DNA from: Blattamonas nauphoetae
Lineage: Eukaryota; Preaxostyla; Oxymonadida
DNA length: 64,000 bases
Direction: 5' to 3'
NCBI GenBank assembly: GCA_033064195.1
Contig: JARBJD010000104.1
Coordinates: 1 to 64,000 of the forward strand
This document shows positions 1-10,169 of this stretch, one piece after another; position 1 is the stretch's first letter, and each line of letters starts with the position of its first letter. The notes beneath the pieces are model-generated. The model had not been told where the DNA came from. It did no database searches and worked only from the letters and a program-made list of their open reading frames with translations. The position numbers and the translations under genes are program-made.

Positions 1-108
1 AAAATATTCGAATACTAGTGAATTATTATCCTTTGAATTGAATTTTGGAATTAGACGAGAGTGGCACATCATTGGAGTATCGTCCATTTCGTGGAGGTTC
101 GTACTCGA

Positions 109-360
109 TCATCTGCGGTTTTGTTGACGATTGATCGCCTTATTTTGTTGATAAACGTCCATCATTCCACCTAATCCATTGAGAATTCCTCCTGCTGTTT
201 GTCCAAATTTACTGTCTGTTTGAGAGCAATCCACCACCAACTTGGAAGCAATGTTGGAGCTAGAGGTTTGATGAATTGGAAAGAATTGTTTGCCGATATT
301 TTTGAGTTTGTTGAAACTTCCTGGGTGCCATTTAAGTAAAAAATAAAAAATACAATTCAT
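109..360 (-). pseudogene. Small Polinton gene remnant, glycine-rich C-terminus
   Basis: A short minus-strand reading frame lies next to a Polinton promoter-like motif (337-353). Its C-terminal half has a glycine/leucine-rich patch followed by a Gln/Arg-rich tail. Small proteins of this kind occur among minor virion components of adeno-like elements, but I cannot assign a family. The frame does not line up cleanly with the start expected from the motif, so it looks broken. It is treated as part of the fossil. Confidence 0.4.
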
Positions 361-474
361 TTATAATTTTAACGAGGAAATAATCTCAGAAGAGATTTCT
401 GCCCTAACGGGGTATTGCTTTCGTCAGAGAAATACCATAATTGAGAATAGTGTTGTATGCTTCATAGGCAATAC

Positions 475-1027
475 TCATATCTTTCCACCAACAAGGATCT
501 TGAAAATGGTTCGAAACACAGGGAGTTTATTCAGACATAGGCACTTATCAGACAGATCATCCAGTTCGATCACCACATCATTGATCCCAGTGAGTGTCGC
601 AATCAGAGCACATAAATCACTTTGGTTTGTGATCAGTTTCTTCGATGGTTCAATGAGATTATTCAGTAGTTTCTTCACAAGCGAAAGCATTCTTGTAGAC
701 GAGCAGTAGTTGATCTTTGAATGCTGAAATGTTGGATGTATATTCTCGAAGCGGAATTGAACGGCTTTGAATTGGTGCTGATGGATAGGTCTCCAGTGGT
801 GGATCGTAAGCACCTCGTTCATTGGATACCACAGGCTCAGAGCATACTCTTTCTCTCCCCAAAGGAGGGTTCGAAGCCTCTAGCGAGACCATCTCCATCT
901 TCGATCCTCTATTATCTACTCCAGCTTTGCTTCGATCCTCAATGATGACATTGTTGGTGATTGATGTTGGTACTGAAGAAGAACTTGTGTGTTTCGTAAA
1001 TTGACAACTTAGAATTGGTTGCATCAC
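475..1027 (-). pseudogene. Polinton gene of unknown function, broken
   Basis: Minus-strand coding-like sequence occupies this interval in more than one frame. The N-terminal part is Ser/Pro/Arg-rich and the C-terminal part is Leu-rich with an acidic stretch. It sits between the remnant at 109-360 and the gene at 1067-2028, all in the same orientation, as in a Polinton late-gene block. No domain is recognised. It looks broken and is treated as part of the fossil. Confidence 0.45.
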
Positions 1028-1066
1028 TTTCTATAAAAATAAAAATATATATTAATGTTTTTAAAT

Positions 1067-2028
1067 TCACATTTCTGCTCGATCTATAGCTCCCATTCCA
1101 GAACTGTCCAACTGTGCAAATCGATAATACCCAGGCATTTCAGATTGGTATCCACTGATATCATCATCTGTGACTGTTTTGAATGCTTTGGCTTTCAGTT
1201 TATTAACTTCTGTTGATATGTGAGTTGAATAGCGAGTACAGTATTCCGATAAATACGTTGTATCTTGAGTGATCATTTGGAGAAACACTGGATAAATCTG
1301 ATCTTTGAAGGCTTTCTTTGTTTCATACTGGGATTGTAGTCCTGAACATGATCATGAAGCCATTGATCCCACATCAGTGATGCAATCTGAGATTGAATTG
1401 AATTGAACACCATATTGTCTAACACATTCTTGCTGGGATCAGCTGGATTGCTTCGATTTGCACGAGTTATTCCCAATGTGTCTGTCATGTGTTCACCAAC
1501 AGCTCTCTTCATTAATGCATATGGTTGTTGAGATCGTTTAGTCTTCATCTCTTCATAGCTGATGTCTCGATAATTGGTTGGCAAATCGTATGTTCCATTT
1601 TTGAGGAAATTCCGATGTACAGCTTTGATTCTCCTTCCATTCTCTTGATTGAATGATGTGTATGGTTTCTGTCTTCGCATATCTGGTGTTGGATTCATTG
1701 CGTAGTATGTCTCTTTGACTGGTCTACTGTTGTATGGAGTTAGCATGGCACCATTGACTGCAATCAGATCTCCAGTATCATTATCGAAGACCATCACATC
1801 AGGAACTTGTCCATATTGTTCAACTTTCGCAGTCCAATTTCGTCCAGTTCTCGAAATATACTCACGAGCTGATGGAAGACTACACAGAGCATCATTGCGT
1901 CTGGTTTGAATATCATCGTCGGCATAGATACGTTTCAATGCTGCTTGAGTCTCCGGTCCGTATCTCATTTTTGGTTTCTTCGCTTGTGCTTTTCTTTGTG
2001 GTTGAACGTACACTATCTTTTGTGACAT
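1067..2028 (-). pseudogene. Polinton structural-region gene, broken
   Basis: A minus-strand gene begins at 2028, about 12 bases downstream of the T-rich motif at 2041-2055. The N-terminal residues are basic (Lys/Arg/Gln-rich) and are followed by a globular-looking region with many Tyr, Asn and Pro residues. This pattern would fit a virion or DNA-binding protein, but no family is recognised. Its neighbours are the ATPase, divergent on the plus strand, and other minus-strand Polinton genes. Coding character continues to about 1067, although not as a single frame, so I regard the gene as broken. Confidence 0.5.
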
Positions 2029-2089
2029 TGTGTGTTTTCATACAAAATAAAAAAACCAAAAGTATATTTTAATTAGAGTTAAATCACAA

Positions 2090-2935
2090 ATGAAGAAATC
2101 ATCGATGTCTCTAACAGCCTATGTGAATACAAAATTGAGTGAAGCATCTAGTAGGAATGTGTCTCATGAAGTGCAATCACAGATTCATCCAGATTTGAAT
2201 TTCAATCGCAACAGTGTCAATGTCCTCGTTGGAAACAGAGGAAGTGGAAGGACCTTCAATGCTCTTCGAGAAGTTGCCAAACTCCAAAATGTTCAGGTCA
2301 GAAATGAACTGTTTCACCTCTTTGTCTTCGTCACCGATAAGAACATTGATCCAACCTTCGATAAATTCAAACCAATACTGAACGTTCCTTATGTCAAAGT
2401 GAAATACGATGATGCACTTCCATTTCTGTTGGAACTCTCTGAATCAAAAGCTGCGTATGAAGAGATTCTTGACAATCAATGGCAGAACAGAATCACAGAT
2501 GAATGCAGAGAGAATCTCTTTGACTCACTTTACATTGATGACTTCTCAGTGAAGAATCTCCAAACGATTATCCTTCTTGATGACTGTCGTAGAATCCTTG
2601 GGGAACGTAGAGCATCCAAAAATAGAATGACAATGATGGACTTATTATTGGAAAATCGACAACCAAAGTTCACATTCTTTCTGACGATGCATGAGCTCTT
2701 CAGTTTGTCAGCAGACATGAAGTCAAACATTGATTCAATGTGGATCTTTGGAGGATTCAACAAAGAACGAATCAGTCGAGTCTATCCTCAGTTGAACTCT
2801 CCAATTGATATTCGACAATTCTGGAATGTCTACCAAAGGAAACAGAAGTGTGAAGCAATCATTCTTCGATACAATACTGATGGAGTAGCACTGACTGAGA
2901 TCAACAAAGAAGGGTTAAACCGGACTGTCCGATAA
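2090..2935 (+). CDS. Polinton packaging ATPase (A32/FtsK-HerA-like)
   Basis: This 281-residue protein has a P-loop at about residues 47-55 (GNRGSGRT, a Walker A variant) and a hydrophobic strand ending in LLDDCR at about residues 163-168, which fits Walker B. The length and layout match the A32-like genome-packaging ATPases of Polintons, adeno-like elements and giant viruses, which pump DNA into the capsid. It is the only long plus-strand gene in the element and is divergent from the minus-strand gene starting at 2028, so 2029-2089 probably holds both promoters. The frame is open from the start to the stop at 2933-2935 and the copy looks whole. Confidence in the family is good; activity is not implied. 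Confidence 0.85.
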   Translation: MKKSSMSLTAYVNTKLSEASSRNVSHEVQSQIHPDLNFNRNSVNVLVGNRGSGRTFNALREVAKLQNVQVRNELFHLFVFVTDKNIDPTFDKFKPILNVPYVKVKYDDALPFLLELSESKAAYEEILDNQWQNRITDECRENLFDSLYIDDFSVKNLQTIILLDDCRRILGERRASKNRMTMMDLLLENRQPKFTFFLTMHELFSLSADMKSNIDSMWIFGGFNKERISRVYPQLNSPIDIRQFWNVYQRKQKCEAIILRYNTDGVALTEINKEGLNRTVR

Positions 2936-3241
2936 TTCTTGAATAAGGTTTCCAATCGAGTCAGTCAGCGCTCGAATTGATTCTTCAATGTCTGATAATC
3001 TCTGATCAATCGAGAGTGAATTAGGAGGAGTGGAAGCATCAACATATCGTTTCCTCAGTGCAATCTCACCTCTTATTTTTGTTGTTCTGTATCCATCAAT
3101 TTGGATCATCCTATTCAGTTTCTGTGTTGTGTACTCATTCAGTTCTTTTCTATTCTTCTCCAAGTATCTCTGAAAGTCGTGGATGTTTGTGAACTCTTTC
3201 TGTTCTGGATCAAACGGTTCTATTATTTTCAGCGATGACAT
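2915..3241 (-). CDS. Small Polinton coiled-coil protein
   Basis: A 108-residue minus-strand frame starts at 3241, right after a motif at 3248-3258, and overlaps the 3' end of the ATPase gene by about 20 bases (tail-to-tail). It is rich in Glu, Lys, Arg and Leu. Heptad-like spacing in the C-terminal third suggests a short coiled coil. No family is recognised. The frame looks whole. Confidence 0.55.
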   Translation of the reverse strand: MSSLKIIEPFDPEQKEFTNIHDFQRYLEKNRKELNEYTTQKLNRMIQIDGYRTTKIRGEIALRKRYVDASTPPNSLSIDQRLSDIEESIRALTDSIGNLIQELSDSPV

Positions 3242-3277
3242 TTAAGTGAAATAAAAATATCTGAAACATTTTTGAGA

Positions 3278-4477
3278 TTAGATTAAATTAAATTCAGCAA
3301 TGAATTCTGGAGTTAAGTCGTCAATAGAGTCTGCATGGAACTTGGTGTGCTGAATTGGGACATAGACAACTTTTGACAGACATGTGAGTCCATTCAGTAG
3401 AGTAGCTACGACATTACCGTGTTTGTATTCGATGAATTTCCCCACGAATTGAAACTGTCTTCGCTTCTTCTGAAACTTGGCAACAGTCTTGTCTAAATCA
3501 AGGTGAATTAGTAGAATGTTTCCTGGTTTGTATTTCCATAACATCTGTGTAGTCTGTTGTCTTTGGATGTTCTTCAATTGTTCTTCACAACTGGAGATGT
3601 ACAGTGCTTCAATTTCACGATTGTTTTGTGCTTGCTGTGGAGTGAATTTGTTCCAGTACGCTCGATGAGGAGTCATGTTGTAGTATTCCACCATCTGATT
3701 CATCAGTGAATGATTGGCCATTTGTGTTGCATTGTCTTGGAATCCATCTCTGATTGTTCTGATCACTCGATCAACAATTCGATTGTGATTTGTGAATGGC
3801 GAACTTGTGAAATATGTGCTGACATTCAGATCCTTGAAAAACTCTGATGCTTCTCTACTTGTCCATGCTGCTTCACCATCTCCTCGAATGTTGTTGACAT
3901 GAACTCCACGATGATTTATCAGATCATTGATTGCAGTCTTGACTTTGCTCCATGATTTATCCAGAACTGGAATGACTACCAGGTATTTTGTGTTGATGTT
4001 AATGGCAAAGAGATAGATCTGCAACACTGTTTTCGACGTTGGTGATTGGATAAATACAAGATCAATTTCCCAGGATCCAAACTTGGGAGAAAAGTATGGT
4101 CGATCACAATTCTGAGGAACCTTTCTGTCTGATGTCTTCTGTGGATCACCAGTGATTGCTTTGGACATGAACTGCATTTTTGATCGAAAAGGATACACAA
4201 TTTTTTCCGTTGTTTTAGGAATTGTTGGTGGATCAATTCTCATTCTGTCACTTCCTTTTTCTCTCTGAATCTTCCTCGGATGTGCAACACTCCATCTGTG
4301 ATCAAATTCCTCATACCAATCCTGAAATGATCTTCCTCCGAATGGGATTTGTTTTGTGTGAGTCAGAATGAAGTCAATATCATCGTTCGCAATCTTTCTG
4401 TTTATCGAGGCTCGAACGAATGTGTCTCTGTTCATTTTATTTGCATCCAGAATGTGTGATGTAATAAAGTGTTCCAT
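3278..4477 (-). CDS. Polinton integrase (rve/retroviral-type)
   Basis: This 399-residue protein has an N-terminal region with basic and aromatic patches, followed by a catalytic core of the rve fold. Recognisable core landmarks are a Trp-Glu-Ile-Asp strand at about residues 136-139, a GDGEAAW segment at about residue 200 and an NHNRIVDR helix at about residue 230. The C-terminal ~80 residues form a small beta-rich domain typical of DNA- or chromatin-binding tails of Polinton integrases. In this family the enzyme inserts the linear element into host DNA. It lies between the coiled-coil gene (2915-3241) and an acidic protein (4484-5272), all on the minus strand. The frame looks whole. Confidence 0.85.
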   Translation of the reverse strand: MEHFITSHILDANKMNRDTFVRASINRKIANDDIDFILTHTKQIPFGGRSFQDWYEEFDHRWSVAHPRKIQREKGSDRMRIDPPTIPKTTEKIVYPFRSKMQFMSKAITGDPQKTSDRKVPQNCDRPYFSPKFGSWEIDLVFIQSPTSKTVLQIYLFAININTKYLVVIPVLDKSWSKVKTAINDLINHRGVHVNNIRGDGEAAWTSREASEFFKDLNVSTYFTSSPFTNHNRIVDRVIRTIRDGFQDNATQMANHSLMNQMVEYYNMTPHRAYWNKFTPQQAQNNREIEALYISSCEEQLKNIQRQQTTQMLWKYKPGNILLIHLDLDKTVAKFQKKRRQFQFVGKFIEYKHGNVVATLLNGLTCLSKVVYVPIQHTKFHADSIDDLTPEFIAEFNLI

Positions 4478-4483
4478 CTGCTT

Positions 4484-4714
4484 TTAATTTTTCATTATTG
4501 AGTTCTCAGCTTTGATCTGTTCATCTTCTGAATCGTTTCTCTGTTGATGATCAAACAATCCTTTCATTTGTGCCAACTTATTGAGCACTTGCTGTGTCGT
4601 CGGTTCATTCTGTCTGATCTCCCTCACTGGGTGGTTGAACACGGTTGGTGTGAAGAAGGGATTTCTCTCTATTGGATCCTGCATCTGTGAAATTGGTATA
4701 ATGTCATCATCATC

Positions 4715-4761
<47 letters not shown>

Positions 4762-5272
4762 CTTCAAATCTCCTCTCCTTCATTGGATATTCATATTCAA
4801 ACCCCATTGATTTCAAGTTTCTCATCTGTCCAGGTATAATTGGAGATTCAGGTGATTCTATAACTATTGGTCTCTGCTCTGGTGTTGGGATTGGAATTGG
4901 TCTTGCCTCTGCAAGGTTTCGAACTCTTGGTGAGAGAGCCACTTCCTGATTGTACGTCTGATGATAAAATTGATATGCTTCGAATGCAAGTTTCGCAGTG
5001 CTATCCCGAATACGAACTCCTAGGAAGTTGCTGATAAATTGTTGAACTACTCTTCTTCCATCAGGTAGTGATAATTCAGGAGAGAAACCTCCATTGAACC
5101 AATCCTCGAAGTATGTTTCATCATTTCCATAAAATGGTCCATTAGAATCAGCGCCATGATAGACAGGTAAAACGTTAGTTAAAGTCCATTTCTTTTCGAC
5201 TATTTCGTTTTTAGAATGCTGTGTGCACCGAAGTAACCTATTCACTAAAGTATTAATCTGTCGTGTATTCAT
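4484..5272 (-). CDS. Polinton protein with poly-Asp tract
   Basis: A 262-residue minus-strand protein starts at 5272, just after the T-rich motif at 5276-5288. The first ~110 residues look globular. A Pro/Ile-rich linker follows, then an almost uninterrupted run of aspartate (about residues 172-190) encoded by a GAT/CAT trinucleotide repeat at roughly 4701-4759. The C-terminal part is predicted to be helical. No domain is recognised. Its place directly upstream of the integrase in the same orientation suggests co-expression. The trinucleotide run should be length-variable between copies. Confidence 0.6.
4701..4759. repeat. (ATC/GAT)n trinucleotide microsatellite
   Basis: A near-perfect run of the triplet read as ATC on the plus strand spans about 59 bases inside the Polinton gene at 4484-5272. 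On the coding strand it gives GAT codons, hence the aspartate tract. It keeps the frame because the unit is three bases. Confidence 0.95.
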
Positions 5273-5295
5273 TTATACAAAAATAAAGTTTGTGT

Positions 5296-8200
5296 TTATT
5301 CAATTATAAAATCAGTAGCTTTCAGTCCATGAATGAATGGAGGACACGATTCATTTTCAAGTACGATTGCTTTCAGATGGATTCCACTGAGACTGAGTTT
5401 CTGCTGTTGAATTTTGGTTATCTCGAATCCATTAGTGTCCTCTTCACTCACGACTCTTCTCGTCTGGAACGCATCATTCTGATGCTTGAACCGTTTTACG
5501 GTGAAGTTCAGTGTTGTTGTCACAGTTTTCTCTCCATTTAAGCATTTCACATAATCGTCACTCGTGATGTTTGTTTTCTTCAGTGACACTCCTTTGATTT
5601 TGCATTTCTCATCGAGAGAGTAGCACTTGGGTGCAAGACAGATCATCTGTTCACCCTCCTTTTCAATTGCTAATCCCAACAGTTTCTTCTCATCATCAAC
5701 TCCCTTTTCAGGATTGGGAAACCATTCGTATTTGTGGGCATCATAGAATTCTTTGTCAGCAATCACATGTTCAAATTGTTGATGAATTCCAGCATTCGGA
5801 TCTCCACTAATCGCCCAATAAGCAGAATCAGTGTCTCCCTCACAGAAGTGAATCTTGTTCATATCTAGACACTTGTACATGAAATTGTAGATGAAATTCA
5901 GATACCAGAACTTGGCATTGTCGAGTGTGAAAACTGCTTCTTGCAGGCATGTTTTGCATGATGCTTTCTCTCTGTCTTCAATCACAATGTAGTTGTCTTC
6001 ATTGATCTCTCTTGTTGCCACAAATCCTTTCATCATCTGTTTCAAGTATGTTCTCTTCTCATTGCAGATTGTGATTGAGTTGTACTTCTCAGTGTTCATT
6101 CCATCGTATCCGTAACTTCCATTCAAGTTGGTCTTACAGAATTGTTCTTTTCCCTTGTTACCAACCTTCATTGCTTCTATTCGATCATTCATGAACGAAG
6201 TCACAAACGGTTCAAATCCAGCATGTCTCGAGAATACCATCACACTCTTTACATCATCAATTATGAAGTGGCAATAGTCGAAGAGGAACCAAAGATAGTA
6301 TGTCGAAAAGAACATATACTGATCGTGTGTGCTCAAGAGTTGGGTCAGCTTTCTTTGTTTGTCATCAGTCTTCAATCCATGCTTCTTCATCAATGAATAT
6401 GTCTTCTCTCCAATGTTCTCTTCTGTTGTATTGACCACAATGTTCCTGAAGATTGGTGGGAAGTTAATGAAATCATTTATGTACTTTTCATCGATGTGTC
6501 CTTTCAGTTCTGCAACGAACAACGTCTTCTGATTCTTGTCTTCGAGAATCTTGCGACAGTCTTTATCTCCTGTTGCGGTGAATAAGCATCGTCCTGGCAT
6601 GAACATTCTGTGTTTGGTGTATGGATTGTTCTTGTTCTTGATTGATGAGAAAGCACTTGGATAAAGTGAATTGAAATCAACACCACAGACGTGAGTCATT
6701 TTGTGTTCTGTGTCCTTGGAGATAACTTTTCCATCTTCATATGTGAAGTGATTGATCGGTGTCACATCTTTTATATTCTGTCTGTGCTGAACATTCGACA
6801 ATCCACCAGTCACTGCTGCTCTCAGTTTATGGTAGGTCTGCTCATGTGTCAGAGTCATCGGTAGTGATTTCCAGATGCAATACTTCTTCAGTTGAATTCT
6901 CAATCGAGTGAGATGCTCGTCCTTGTCTGACTTGTAGGTGTTGCAGTAGTCACAGCAGATCTTCACGTTCTCTTTTGAATGTCCTTTCGAATTGTCGATT
7001 CGATCCAGTGTAGGTCGTACAGCTTGTGAGAAGTGACTCTTGCAGATATAGCACACTCTCTTGCATTGTTGAACAAACCAGTCGTAATCTGCTTCAGTGA
7101 CATTTTTGTCAGTACTGCGATGAGCTTTCTGGTCTTGATAGATGTACGATGCAACTTTGTACTTCCAGTATTGCTTGGTGATTTTTATTTCACCAGATTG
7201 ATCCACTCCATTGAAATCATCATCAATATCGAAGTCCTTGTAGGCGCAAGCATACTTGATTGCTGAAGCATTTGCTGACAATGAGAGATTGTGCAACATG
7301 TCCACTTTGTATTGGAAGTTCAGAGCAATGAGATTATCCAATGGTGCAATCATACATTCGACGTCTCTAATGTTGTAGAATTTCAGATAGTCCCATCTAT
7401 TTTTGAATCCTTGTTTGTTCCAATCATCAAGGTACAATTGGTAATCAGTATCGGACATTTCACTGTTGTTCAGACTGGAGTAGAATTCATATTTGGAGAA
7501 TGGTTCTTGTTTGCTCAGCACTGTATCGAAGTCTGATGAATCAAATGACTCGTAAGCAAAGAATGATTTCTGGAGTGTTGTCTTGCCTTTGCAAGGCGTC
7601 GAGCTCTCGGCGAGAGTATTTCCTCCAAAAGCCTTCACTGCATTATCCAAAGTCATTGGTCCAGTGTAGGACATCATGTCAATGAATCGGAGCACCTGTT
7701 GTGTTTTCTCGTGTCTGATCAATACTTGTTTGTACTTGGTTGTTGATCCAAGGAAGCTCACCACTTTCCAATCCTTGTCTACCAGATCACGGAAGATGAG
7801 ATTGATGTCAAATCTGGAACTGTTGAATCCAATGACACTGACTTCATTTTGTGAAGGAATTTCTGGATCCTCGTACATGTTGTTCTCTCGAACTGTTTCT
7901 GCAAACTTGAAGAGTTCTCTGATCCACTGCTTCACAAAGTCTTTTCCATCTCGAAGATCAAAGTAGATTGACTTCACTCCTGATTTTGTTTTGATTGCTG
8001 ATGCGACTGAGAGAGGTTTCAAGTGTGAAATCAATTGTGTGTTGTCATCTGAGAAGAGATTGTCAAGAATGAGATCTTCCATCGTTTCGAAATCATAAGT
8101 GATGTAGTATTGTGTTGGTTTGAACTCGTCTTGTCTCTTGTGTGCCATCAGAAACTCAAATGTTCTATTGTTCAGAATGTGTGGAACATAAGGTCTTGGT

Positions 8201-9723
8201 GTTTTGTCAAGAGTGATCTTCTTCACATGTTTTCCATCAAGTTCTTTGCACTCTTTGAGATGCTTCTCGTAGTATGTCTTGAAGTGAGAATCCTTGACTT
8301 GGAATCCTCTTGACTGACAATATGGACAGAGCTTGTATCCAGTGATTTTCTCAGGATCAACAATGAACATCACATGAACGAGAGTGGCTGTAAGTGGAAT
8401 CATCAGAAGTGGTAGAACTCTTGCATCATCATTCTCGTTGACATATGATTGACTAAGGAAGTATCGCTTCTTGTCTTCGTCGTATTCATAAATGTGGACG
8501 GTAATGTTGAATTCAATCATTGCTTTCTCAACATCACAAGCAATATCAAATCCAGGATATTTTCGCAAATGTTCAGTAAATTGATGTGGTCGAAGGTGTG
8601 TGAGATTCTCAAATACTGCAAACAATCTTTTTGCTTCAACGTTTCTCATGTTGATTGATATCTTCTTCCCAGGAACTTCTGGAAGGGTGAGGAACGACAA
8701 TGATTGAAAGAAGCATATGTTGAACTCAGAATCGATGTACCGAACATTCCTCGTTTTGATGTGTTCAGTGAGAATTGCATTAGCTTTTCCTGCCACTGGG
8801 AATCGATAGACTGCAACCAGAATGGAGTGGAATGCAATATACATCGTCTTCGTATCCATGAGAGTTCTCTCTTGAGATTCTTTGATCAGATTGATCGCAT
8901 ATTTTGAATACTCGTTGATGTCTCCAGCACTTCGAATCACTGTTGGGAAACTCTTTGATGTATTCTCCAATTCTGGTCTGAAGTCTTTGTATGTTGTCTC
9001 ATCTTTGTCTTTTCTCTCGATGATCTTTCCAAAGTCAATACTGATCTTGAATGGATGATCTTTCTCCTTGTCGAATACTGCTTTGATGAAGGTTGTGATT
9101 TCTTCAACGTTCTTCAGATGATTGTGGAAGTACAATTGATATGGTTTTCCATTATCTTCGACCTTCTCGACCTCATTCTTTTTGAACTTCCTTCGTGCAT
9201 CCATGAGACAAGAATTGAATGCTACTTTGTCACGCGGTTCAGCAAGTAATATGCATTCTTCAAATCCATCAAATGTCTGCACTTCTCTTTTTTCCATTTG
9301 TTCATTTTTCTTCTGAATGATCAATAGATTCTTCATCCAATGATCCATCAACTTCTCTTCAATTGATTTCAGTTTCCATGTCATTCTGAACACTTGCTTC
9401 TTCAGTTCATCTTTGTTCACTCTTGGATTTGCTTTGATGTTTTCCACGATCATTCGGCGAGCGAGTCGATCTTCTGACGCCATCTGTTGTCGAAGTTTAA
9501 CTTGTTCAATAAAATCTGGAATGAGATTGAGATCGAGATTCTTTATTGGATGTGGAAAGTCGAGATCTGTGTGTTGAAGCATATTCAGGAGAAATGATCT
9601 GTGATGTTGATAATTTTTACATTCAGGATTGTACGTTCGACCATCAATAAAGTGAAATTGTGTATCCGGAAAGAGGTCTCTAATTTCTTGAATTCTATTT
9701 TTGATTGGTTTTAGCAGTGCCAT
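5296..9723 (-). CDS. Polinton protein-primed DNA polymerase B with extra OTU-like and HNH-like modules
   Basis: This 1475-residue protein starts at 9723 behind the motif at 9728-9741. Polymerase landmarks are an exonuclease motif YDFE (~547), a second exonuclease motif with NSSRFD (~640), palm motif A DFNSLYPS (~1015), motif B NLNGSYGYDG (~1200) and motif C GDTDSAYW (~1293). This is the protein-primed (phi29/adenovirus-like) subfamily that copies the linear element. Two further modules are visible. The N-terminal third has a Cys-containing NICFFQSLSF segment (~333) and a His-containing HVMFIVD (~449) that resemble an OTU-type cysteine protease, followed by a CPYC...H..C zinc site (~465). Between exonuclease and palm there is a CYICK...DRIDN...CDYC block (~888-933) resembling an HNH/endonuclease VII finger. 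The frame looks whole. Confidence 0.92.
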   Translation of the reverse strand: MALLKPIKNRIQEIRDLFPDTQFHFIDGRTYNPECKNYQHHRSFLLNMLQHTDLDFPHPIKNLDLNLIPDFIEQVKLRQQMASEDRLARRMIVENIKANPRVNKDELKKQVFRMTWKLKSIEEKLMDHWMKNLLIIQKKNEQMEKREVQTFDGFEECILLAEPRDKVAFNSCLMDARRKFKKNEVEKVEDNGKPYQLYFHNHLKNVEEITTFIKAVFDKEKDHPFKISIDFGKIIERKDKDETTYKDFRPELENTSKSFPTVIRSAGDINEYSKYAINLIKESQERTLMDTKTMYIAFHSILVAVYRFPVAGKANAILTEHIKTRNVRYIDSEFNICFFQSLSFLTLPEVPGKKISINMRNVEAKRLFAVFENLTHLRPHQFTEHLRKYPGFDIACDVEKAMIEFNITVHIYEYDEDKKRYFLSQSYVNENDDARVLPLLMIPLTATLVHVMFIVDPEKITGYKLCPYCQSRGFQVKDSHFKTYYEKHLKECKELDGKHVKKITLDKTPRPYVPHILNNRTFEFLMAHKRQDEFKPTQYYITYDFETMEDLILDNLFSDDNTQLISHLKPLSVASAIKTKSGVKSIYFDLRDGKDFVKQWIRELFKFAETVRENNMYEDPEIPSQNEVSVIGFNSSRFDINLIFRDLVDKDWKVVSFLGSTTKYKQVLIRHEKTQQVLRFIDMMSYTGPMTLDNAVKAFGGNTLAESSTPCKGKTTLQKSFFAYESFDSSDFDTVLSKQEPFSKYEFYSSLNNSEMSDTDYQLYLDDWNKQGFKNRWDYLKFYNIRDVECMIAPLDNLIALNFQYKVDMLHNLSLSANASAIKYACAYKDFDIDDDFNGVDQSGEIKITKQYWKYKVASYIYQDQKAHRSTDKNVTEADYDWFVQQCKRVCYICKSHFSQAVRPTLDRIDNSKGHSKENVKICCDYCNTYKSDKDEHLTRLRIQLKKYCIWKSLPMTLTHEQTYHKLRAAVTGGLSNVQHRQNIKDVTPINHFTYEDGKVISKDTEHKMTHVCGVDFNSLYPSAFSSIKNKNNPYTKHRMFMPGRCLFTATGDKDCRKILEDKNQKTLFVAELKGHIDEKYINDFINFPPIFRNIVVNTTEENIGEKTYSLMKKHGLKTDDKQRKLTQLLSTHDQYMFFSTYYLWFLFDYCHFIIDDVKSVMVFSRHAGFEPFVTSFMNDRIEAMKVGNKGKEQFCKTNLNGSYGYDGMNTEKYNSITICNEKRTYLKQMMKGFVATREINEDNYIVIEDREKASCKTCLQEAVFTLDNAKFWYLNFIYNFMYKCLDMNKIHFCEGDTDSAYWAISGDPNAGIHQQFEHVIADKEFYDAHKYEWFPNPEKGVDDEKKLLGLAIEKEGEQMICLAPKCYSLDEKCKIKGVSLKKTNITSDDYVKCLNGEKTVTTTLNFTVKRFKHQNDAFQTRRVVSEEDTNGFEITKIQQQKLSLSGIHLKAIVLENESCPPFIHGLKATDFIIE

Positions 9724-9766
9724 TTACTACAAAATAAAAAATCAGAAAATAAAAAAAGTTGAGCGT

Positions 9767-10144
9767 TTATTTCTGTTTTCTCAGATGGGGCTTTTTCTTA
9801 GCAGTCAGCCAGGAATCAAGTCTAATTCTGAACACTTCACTTCCGCCAATCTCTCGATATGTGAATGGAACCAGAACTTTGGTGTACTCACCTACGAGTT
9901 CACAATTGTATTTCTTCAGTTCATTTTCAACGAATGATTGAGTGTAGTGTCGACGTTTCGCTAAGTGAGGTCTGTTTCCTTGATTCCACAACTTTGGTTT
10001 TATTCTCCATTCAACTCCCTCATGAACATACGTCACCGGCACATTATTTCTGACATACTCAGAGACTAGCGAACAGTTCTCTTCTCTCATTGATTCAGCC
10101 AATGCTTGTTCTGAACTTACTCGACGTCTTTCCTTGTACATCAC
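9767..10144 (-). pseudogene. Polinton ~57-residue-repeat protein A, split by a DNA transposon
   Basis: The minus-strand frame contains two copies of a ~57-residue repeat. Each has an NC-[SE]-L-[VI]-x-EY start, a Tyr/Trp-rich middle and a [RK]-PHL end. The second copy carries the linker HYTQSFVENELKK that is also found in the gene at 14,146-14,739. The gene lies immediately 3' of the polymerase gene start, in the same orientation. The coding sequence is interrupted near its 5' end by the transposon at 10,158-12,424. The promoter-like motif (12,441-12,456) and the first codons lie beyond that insertion. The repeat recalls the Cys-poor relatives of treble-clef 'EYK' repeats in viral and homing-endonuclease-linked proteins, but that link is only an impression. 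Confidence 0.6.
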
Positions 10145-10157
10145 AGTTGGATTTATA

Positions 10158-10169
10158 CTGGCCTGACCG
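10158..10169 (+). repeat. Left terminal inverted repeat of nested transposon
   Basis: CTGGCCTGACCG, the exact inverse complement of 12,413-12,424. It is preceded by the TATA duplication at 10,154-10,157 and followed by further GGTCA/TGACC pentamers up to about 10,222. Confidence 0.9.
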
